A stretch of 64,000 bases of DNA from Podocnemis expansa (taxonomy: Eukaryota > Chordata > Testudines > Podocnemididae): contig ML681995.1 of NCBI GenBank assembly GCA_007922195.1, forward strand, positions 14,809,020-14,873,019, read 5' to 3'. A program made the position numbers and the translations under genes. Within the stretch, counting starts at the first letter, position 1, and each line of letters opens with the position of its first letter. A model generated the notes under the pieces. It was given only the letters and a program-made list of their open reading frames with translations, did no database searches and was not told the DNA's origin. Of the stretch, positions 59,091 to 64,000 are shown piece after piece.

Positions 59091-59571
59091 GGGTATGTCT
59101 ACACTTAAAATTTAGTTTAAATTAATGAGGATTCATTAGAACAAAATTAATGCATGGCTACACAGGCTTTCATTACTTTGAACTAAGGAATTCCTTAGTT
59201 TGAAGTAATGAATGCTTACTTCAAAGTTATAAAACCTTGCTTAACTTCAAAGTAACAGTTAATTCAAACTTATTAGTTCGAATGAACCCAGTGGAGCCGT
59301 ATTATTTCAAACTAACCATTAGTTCGAACTAATGTGGTTTGATCTTCTTCATCCCAGGGTGCCTTCCACCTTCTGTGTATTGGGTGAGGGCTGGCCTTTC
59401 TCAGGGGCCATGTTGCCACACTTCCCATGATGCTCCCCTCCTAAACCAAACTAGCAAGTCCTGCCAATGGTCATGCTAGTTTGATTTGGGTTTCTAGTGG
59501 GGACATGTTAGCTCAGATTAACTATTATTAGTTTGAACTAATTAACTAATTTCTTAAGTGTAGATATAGCC
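59091..59571. mobile_element. Palindrome-rich MITE, AGTTCGAACT dialect, with central core
   Basis: Ends gggtatgtctacactt and aagtgtagatatagcc are a 16-bp inverted pair with mismatches. The trinucleotide ACT flanks both sides (59088-59090 and 59572-59574). Words include cattactttgaactaagg with its complement ccttagtttgaagtaatg (59170-59210), and cattagttcgaactaatg (59318-59335). The central core at 59352-59470 (catcccagggtgccttccacc ... ttgccacacttcccatgatgctcc ... agcaagtcctg) matches 47950-48060. Confidence 0.86.
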
Positions 59572-59574
59572 ACT

Positions 59575-60430
59575 GAGTTCAATGTCATTTTTTGCTTGAG
59601 TAAAGACTGCAGGGGATAGCCAAATATCAGTAAAGATTTAATTGTGCCATTTTTGAGCACTTTCCTAGCTTAATCACTCACTCGACATATCTTCACTGAT
59701 TTTATAGAGTCAGTGTTCCCATTTTTATCACAATGGAGTTTAAGTTCACAGTACCATATCAGTAATTTAATATAAAATACATTACAGAATTGTTGTGATT
59801 TCAAGAGCCAGCATTGAAAATTCAGGAATTTCCAAGTTTAGGTTCAACTTAAAAGAAATCCAGATGCAGGAAGGTATATAAATACTCAAGCAAGGTACCC
59901 AGAGAACCTTAACTCTGCCCTTGACATTATAGAAGAGCCATGTGATTATGAGTAGGGCATTTCAATGTTTGTGGTCCCAGATTCGAAGAAACTTGCTAAA
60001 ATAAAATTCTCCTTTTGTTGTTGCACAGCAGTGTTTGAATTGCTCTGTTGAGATAATTAGGGAGAAAGGAAAAAGTGACATTAACTGTAATGTTTCTGAA
60101 AAGACAGAAGTTTTTAATTAATTTTAACTCTTCTATTAATTAACAAATTTACTTAGGCAGTGTCAGAAAATTCATTCTGTATTCAAGGAGTAAGGTGGTG
60201 TAATTTGAGATTTCTTTGCTTTGTCTGTCTTCTATATTCTATAGCAAATTTTACCCATCCATACCAAGATTCTAGTTAAAAGAATTGATCATTTATGCCC
60301 ACTATTTCTTATTCACTGTCATTTAGTGTCAGTTCTAGCTAATCTTGATAATTTCCAGGCTGCTAGCATTCAGACATGAGCAGATCAATCCTGAGCATGG
60401 TAAACTCATAAAGGGAATTTTGCCACTCCA
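59575..60430. other. No gene recognised
   Basis: AT-rich unique DNA without supported features. Confidence 0.5.
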
Positions 60431-60432
60431 TT

Positions 60433-60477
60433 AACAACAACAACAACAACAACAACAAAAAACACAACAACAACAAC
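60433..60477. repeat. (CAA)n trinucleotide repeat
   Basis: About fourteen CAA units with a short A-rich interruption near 60459. Confidence 0.95.
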
Positions 60478-60683
60478 TAGTGTTATGTCTATTCAAGAAG
60501 TGCTTCACTAGAACACTATATCAGCAAAACACTTTTGAGTGTGGCCATATAGTAAACACCCTCCCCCAACATACGGACACAAATAGAAAAGGCAGAACCG
60601 TAAAGTACAAATTTCCCAGTATATTTATATCTACAGTAGGAACTTCTGCTAGCACAGCTGTATCAGTCAGTGATCACATATCA

Positions 60684-61734
60684 CAGAGGTGGCCAAACTT
60701 ATGAAACGAAGAGCCGCACAAGTTGATTATTAAACCTTTGAGAGCCACACTGAGGCACATAACCACATATTTTTACCTACTCCAAAATTTCTAAGCTTAA
60801 CATTCATTGTGTACTTTAACTTTATTGTAAAAAGAGGACAAATATTGATCCTACTAATGTCAGATTCTAATAATTACTTAAGGTTACCATAAAATTAGAT
60901 GTACAACACTGCAGGCTTGTGGCAAGTTTTTGAAAATCTGGGCAGTAACTTGTCAATGCAGTTGGTAAAAGCTCTCTCAGATGCTGATGTCTAAGTATTG
61001 CACAATGTTATGAATATCCTTGTGGAATACAATGCTTCACAGCAGTAAGTTGTGCCAAAAATTGAAAGTAATCTGCTTTCAGTTTTAAACTTTTCTCCTT
61101 TGTATTTTCATTTCTCAGTATTCCACATCTTGTTTAGGACTTGTAAAACACGATTTTATTTTAACAATGAGTAAGCTGCATTAGGCCTTATGAGAATATC
61201 TAAACATGCTGGGGCTTCTCCAACCATGCTGCGCTTCCCTCCCCTACCCCTGTTGCCACTTCTCTACAGTCTGTTACCATGCTGCTGCTGCTTCTCTGCT
61301 CCTCCTGACCATGCCGCACTTCTGCCCACCCCAACCCTGACCATGCTAACCCTTCCCTGCTGGTTCTGATCATGCTGCCCCTTCCCTGCTGGCTGGACCA
61401 TGCTGCCCTTCCTTGCAGTCTCTGACACGCTGCCTTTCCCTGCCGGCAGTGACCATTCCCCCCTTCCCTGGCTGCTCTCACCACGCTGCTTTTCCCTGCC
61501 AGCTCTGATCATGCTGTGTCTCTCACCACGCTGCCTTTCCCTGCCAGCAGTGACTATCCCCCTCTTCTCTGCTGGCTCTTACCATGCTGCTGCCTCTCTG
61601 TGGACCCTGACCATTGCACACTTCTCATCCCTGTCTCCCACCATTCTGCCCTTCCCTGCTGTGCTCTTCAGGGAGCCACAAATTTTCTTGGAAGAGCCAC
61701 ATGCGGCTTGTGAGCCACAGTTTGGCCACACCTG
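60684..61734. mobile_element. hAT-type non-autonomous element with minisatellite
   Basis: Termini cagaggtggccaaactt and agtttggccacacctg form the inverted ends. The octamers acatatca (60676-60683) and atatatca (61735-61742) differ at one position. Subterminal gagccacactgaggc and gggagccaca/gagccacatgcggc occur on both sides. The middle holds about 500 bp of AT-rich sequence and a minisatellite at 61205-61665. There is no transposase frame. Confidence 0.92.
61205..61665. repeat. Minisatellite of ~27-32-bp units
   Basis: About sixteen degenerate units of the form ccatgctgcccttccctgctggctctga, with lengths varying from 16 to 32. Frames of 82-111 codons on both strands arise from the periodicity. 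Confidence 0.88.
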
Positions 61735-61742
61735 ATATATCA

Positions 61743-62049
61743 TCTGCATTCCTAGCTGACAGATGGGCCAACAGACATTCCTAGTATAGACCTAGCCTAG
61801 GATTTGTTTCTTAATGGAGTAGAGCTACCATTTTAAAAAATCACTTGTGTTTCTCTGTGTCTACTTGAAATATCTGCAAGGGGCCTGATTTTCAGAAAGT
61901 AGGTGCTCAGCCCTGTCAGAACAGCAAGAGCCTTTTTGAGGTTTTTGATGCAGGCAAATCATTTTTGAAAGTCTTGCCCCACTTCCCCTTTTAAATTTGA
62001 CTACCTTGTTTGCTTTTTGCTGCAGAACATTTCTTAGTATTCTATGTTT
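61743..62049. other. No gene recognised
   Basis: Unique sequence of about 300 bp between two hAT elements. Confidence 0.5.
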
Positions 62050-62116
62050 AAGTAGATCAGGGGTCTCAAACACGCAGCCTGCAGGCCACATGAAGCCACT
62101 AAAAGCTATTTCCTGG

Positions 62117-63346
62117 AAAAAAAAAACAAACCAAAAAAAACAAGGAGTCATGTGGCACTTTCAGACTAACAGATTTATGTTTCGCATGAGCTTTCGTGGG
62201 AGCAAATCCTACTTCATCACATGCTTCGAAGATGGGTGAACTTACAGAACGGAATTAAAATAAATGCAAGGGGGTGTAAAACATAGGATCAGGTCATACA
62301 GTAACAGCAAATCAGAGCAGTTGGTAGGTTCAAACCATGGGAAGCCTGAAGTCAAATTACCTTTTGTAATGGGAAAAGAACTCATAGTCTCGATTCAATC
62401 CTGCTTTAACAGAATTTAGTTTGCATATTAATTCAAGTTCAGCTGTTTCTCTTTGAAGTCTTGATGTCCCAGTCACATCTCTGATGACGGTCGTTACCAA
62501 ATCATTTATCGAGTGATTAGAAAGATGGATGTGCTCAGCAACTGGTTTCTTTGTTTTGTGATTTCTGATATCAGCTCTATGTTCATTTATTCTTTTGTGC
62601 AGCAATTGTTCTGTTTGTCCAATGTATAAGGTGTTGGGGCATTTCTGGCACATGATGGCATAGATCACATTAGTAGATGAGCAGGTAAATGAGCCTTTGA
62701 TGTAGTAGCAGGCTTGATTAGGACCTATGATGGTATCTATTGTGCAGGTATGTGGGCAGACTTGGCAGCATGGTTTGTCGCAGGGGTGTGTGCCTGCTTT
62801 AATGTTTCTGTTGTTAGATCTGTAGTTGCTCCTGAGTATCTGTTTAAGATTTGGCAGCAGTCTGTAGGCAAGGAGAGGTCTGTCTCCCAACACTTGAGAG
62901 AGAGAGAGATCATCTTTTAGAATAGGCTGTAGGTCCTTAATGATCTTTTGCAGAGGTCTGACTAGAGGGTTGTATGTGGTGACTAGTGGTGTTCTGTTGT
63001 TTTCTTTCTTGGGTCTCTCCTGTAGTAGATGACTTCAGGGAACCCGTCTAGCTCTGTCAATTTGTTTTCTTACTTCCCCAGGTGGGTACTGTAGTTTCAA
63101 GAATGCTTGACAGAGACCCTCAAGATGTCTGTCTCTGTCTGAGGGATCAGAGCAAATGCGGTTATATCTTAGGGCTTGGCTGTAGACAATGGATCGTGTG
63201 GTGTGTTTAGGATGGAAGCTCAAAGGATGTAGGTAACCATACCGATCAGTAGGTTTTTGGTCCAGAGTGGTGGTGATGTGACTATCCCTGATTTGTACTG
63301 TAGCGTCGAGAAAGTGGATCTCCTGTGTGGAGTGTTCCAGGCTCAT
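62117..63346 (-). mobile_element. Penelope-like element, 5'-truncated, coding
   Basis: On the minus strand the order is: end of RT (from 63346), linker, GIY-YIG endonuclease (stop at 62357-62359), then a 3' untranslated part of about 215 bp whose sequence (acttcatcacatgcttcg, aacagatttatgtttcgcatgagc, gtggcactttcagactaac) is the signature of all the short copies. The 3' end passes ttgtttttt and stops after a T-rich run, lacking the gaactagactaacacggctgcccc box. The copy is truncated inside RT. It lies inside a hAT MITE. Confidence 0.93.
62357..63346 (-). pseudogene. PLE RT C-terminus plus GIY-YIG endonuclease, one nonsense codon
   Basis: The minus-strand frame runs about 330 codons in one phase. 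It is broken only by TGA at 63035-63037, whose plus-strand form TCA is what a CpG transition of an Arg codon (CGA) would give. The upstream part (63346-63038, 103 codons) includes Phe-Leu-Asp, Lys-Pro-Thr-Asp-Arg-Tyr-Gly-Tyr-Leu-His, Phe-His-Pro-Lys-His-Thr, Ser-Gln-Ala-Leu-Arg-Tyr-Asn-Arg-Ile-Cys-Ser, the region after the RT catalytic core. The downstream part (from Met at 62893, 178 codons) has a Cys cluster (38, 42, 43, 46, 50), Val-Ile-Tyr-Ala-Ile-Met-Cys (76-82), Tyr-Ile-Gly-Gln-Thr (90-94), Arg101, His105 and Glu120, the GIY-YIG nuclease pattern. PLEs use RT plus this nuclease for target-primed insertion. The RT core is missing, so the copy is dead. Confidence 0.9.
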
Positions 63347-63496
63347 GACACTATTGCTACTGAAATTTGCAATATCATTGTATGAAAAGGTTTCAGTGGT
63401 GTGGCCTGGGGGCTAACATACTAGTCCTCATACGGCCCTCTCCTAGTTCTCATGCAGCCCTTGTGGTGATTTGAGTTTGAGACCCCTGAAGTAGAT

Positions 63497-63664
63497 GATA
63501 GATTTATTTGAATGAAGTAAAAGCTCATTTATTATTTTTATTATTTTTTATTTTTTACCAAATCAAAAACCCTGCCAGTTTTGTGCTCAGGACATTATAA
63601 GAAGCTAGGCTAAAACAAAAGAAACCTCCCTACATAGCATCAAATCTAGAGATTCATGACTAAC
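63497..63664. other. AT-rich spacer
   Basis: A tattatttttattattttttatt stretch lies at 63530-63556. Nothing else is recognised. Confidence 0.5.
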
Positions 63665-63795
63665 ATGGGTATTGTAGTCAAGTGGTAACAGCAGGGTCTG
63701 CATCCAGATTTGGTATAAACTATTCCTGGGTCTGCCATTCAGTTTTCTTTAAAACCTTGGGCAAATCAGATAGTCTATCTGTAATCCAGTGTGTG
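63665..63795 (+). repeat. MIR-like fossil, sense
   Basis: gtcaagtggtaacagcagggtctgcatccagatttgg, cctgggtctgccattcag, aaccttgggcaaatcag and tctatctgtaatccagtg follow the MIR order from head to core. No further feature is recognised from 63796 to the window end. Confidence 0.7.
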
Positions 63796-64000
63796 TTAAA
63801 ATGTGTGCCTTTCCCATGTGGCAAGAAGGGCAAACTCTGAAGTTTAATTGATGTCTATATGACTTTGATATCTTTTGATGAATCTTGGGGTAAATATTGC
63901 TATTAAATAACTTTTACTATGGCCACATCCTGCAGGCCTTGCTCAGGCAAAGCAGGGCTGCAGGGTTTGGCCCTCTATCAGTAAACCATGTTTACCAGTC

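Larger units (their letters stand above)
62058..63488 (-). mobile_element. hAT-type MITE split by a coding PLE
   Basis: The termini caggggtctcaaacac and gagtttgagacccctg are those of the 210-bp MITE at 13417, in opposite orientation. The perfect octamer AAGTAGAT flanks it (62050-62057 and 63489-63496). The MITE parts are 62058-62116 and about 63347-63488; relative to the other copy roughly a dozen bases at the break are missing or unrecognisable. Confidence 0.95.

Noticed and set aside
61200..61735. Frames of 65-111 codons over Leu/Ser/Pro- or Arg/Gly-rich repeats
   Set aside because: Product of the minisatellite periodicity inside a hAT element.
1..64000. CRISPR array, bacterial operon or prophage
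   Set aside because: No regularly spaced direct repeats with unique spacers, no ribosome-binding-site-led genes; composition and repeats are vertebrate.

Overview
This window is ordinary vertebrate nuclear DNA: AT-rich, intergenic or deep-intronic, with no host exon, tRNA, rRNA or CpG-island promoter that I can support. Its repeats point to a reptile, most likely a turtle: CR1 LINEs with the ...ctatgattctatga-type 3' end, a Penelope-like retroelement (PLE) family in about eleven pieces, MIR/CORE-SINE fossils, and many hAT-type MITEs. A crocodilian cannot be excluded from sequence alone. Every open reading frame that encodes something recognisable belongs to a retroelement, and all of these are broken.

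Layout. 1-2750: microsatellite and mostly unique DNA. 2762-4547: a palindrome-rich MITE hit by a small, internally deleted endogenous retrovirus (3117-4525, 4-bp target duplication AACT). 4548-5617: two GC-rich hAT-like elements. 6035-8283: an antisense CR1-type LINE, interrupted by a PLE (6251-7420, 11-bp duplication), which is itself interrupted by a GC-rich hAT MITE (6278-6945). 8284-13626: a sense CR1 tail, MITEs, two more PLE pieces (one split by a CR1) and a hAT MITE. 14059-14186: a tRNA-Val-like head fused to a CR1 tail (SINE). 14190-24680: largely unique DNA with a palindromic MITE and old LINE tails. 24689-25308: hAT MITE. 28173-28311: (AAAG)n containing a 10-N gap. 30531-32689 and 35200-36826: two CR1 copies carrying reverse-transcriptase remnants, the first split by a MITE. 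37780-49185: PLE pieces, hAT MITEs and another palindromic MITE, separated by long unique DNA. 51142-59571: hAT, PLE, MIR and palindromic MITE copies. 60684-61734: hAT element containing a minisatellite. 62058-63488: hAT MITE split by the only PLE copy here that keeps coding sequence (RT end plus GIY-YIG endonuclease).

How the parts relate. The window reads as a stratigraphy of insertions. Target-site duplications (4 bp for the ERV, 8 bp for the hAT elements, 9-12 bp for PLEs) give exact borders and order of events. The coding PLE at the right end explains the many short pieces with the ...gtggcacttaaagactaacaaatttatt... signature: they are its 3' end, frequently as inverted pairs. The most unusual material is a set of MITEs built from repeated self-complementary words centred on TTCGAA, in two dialects that share ends and, in two copies, a central core.
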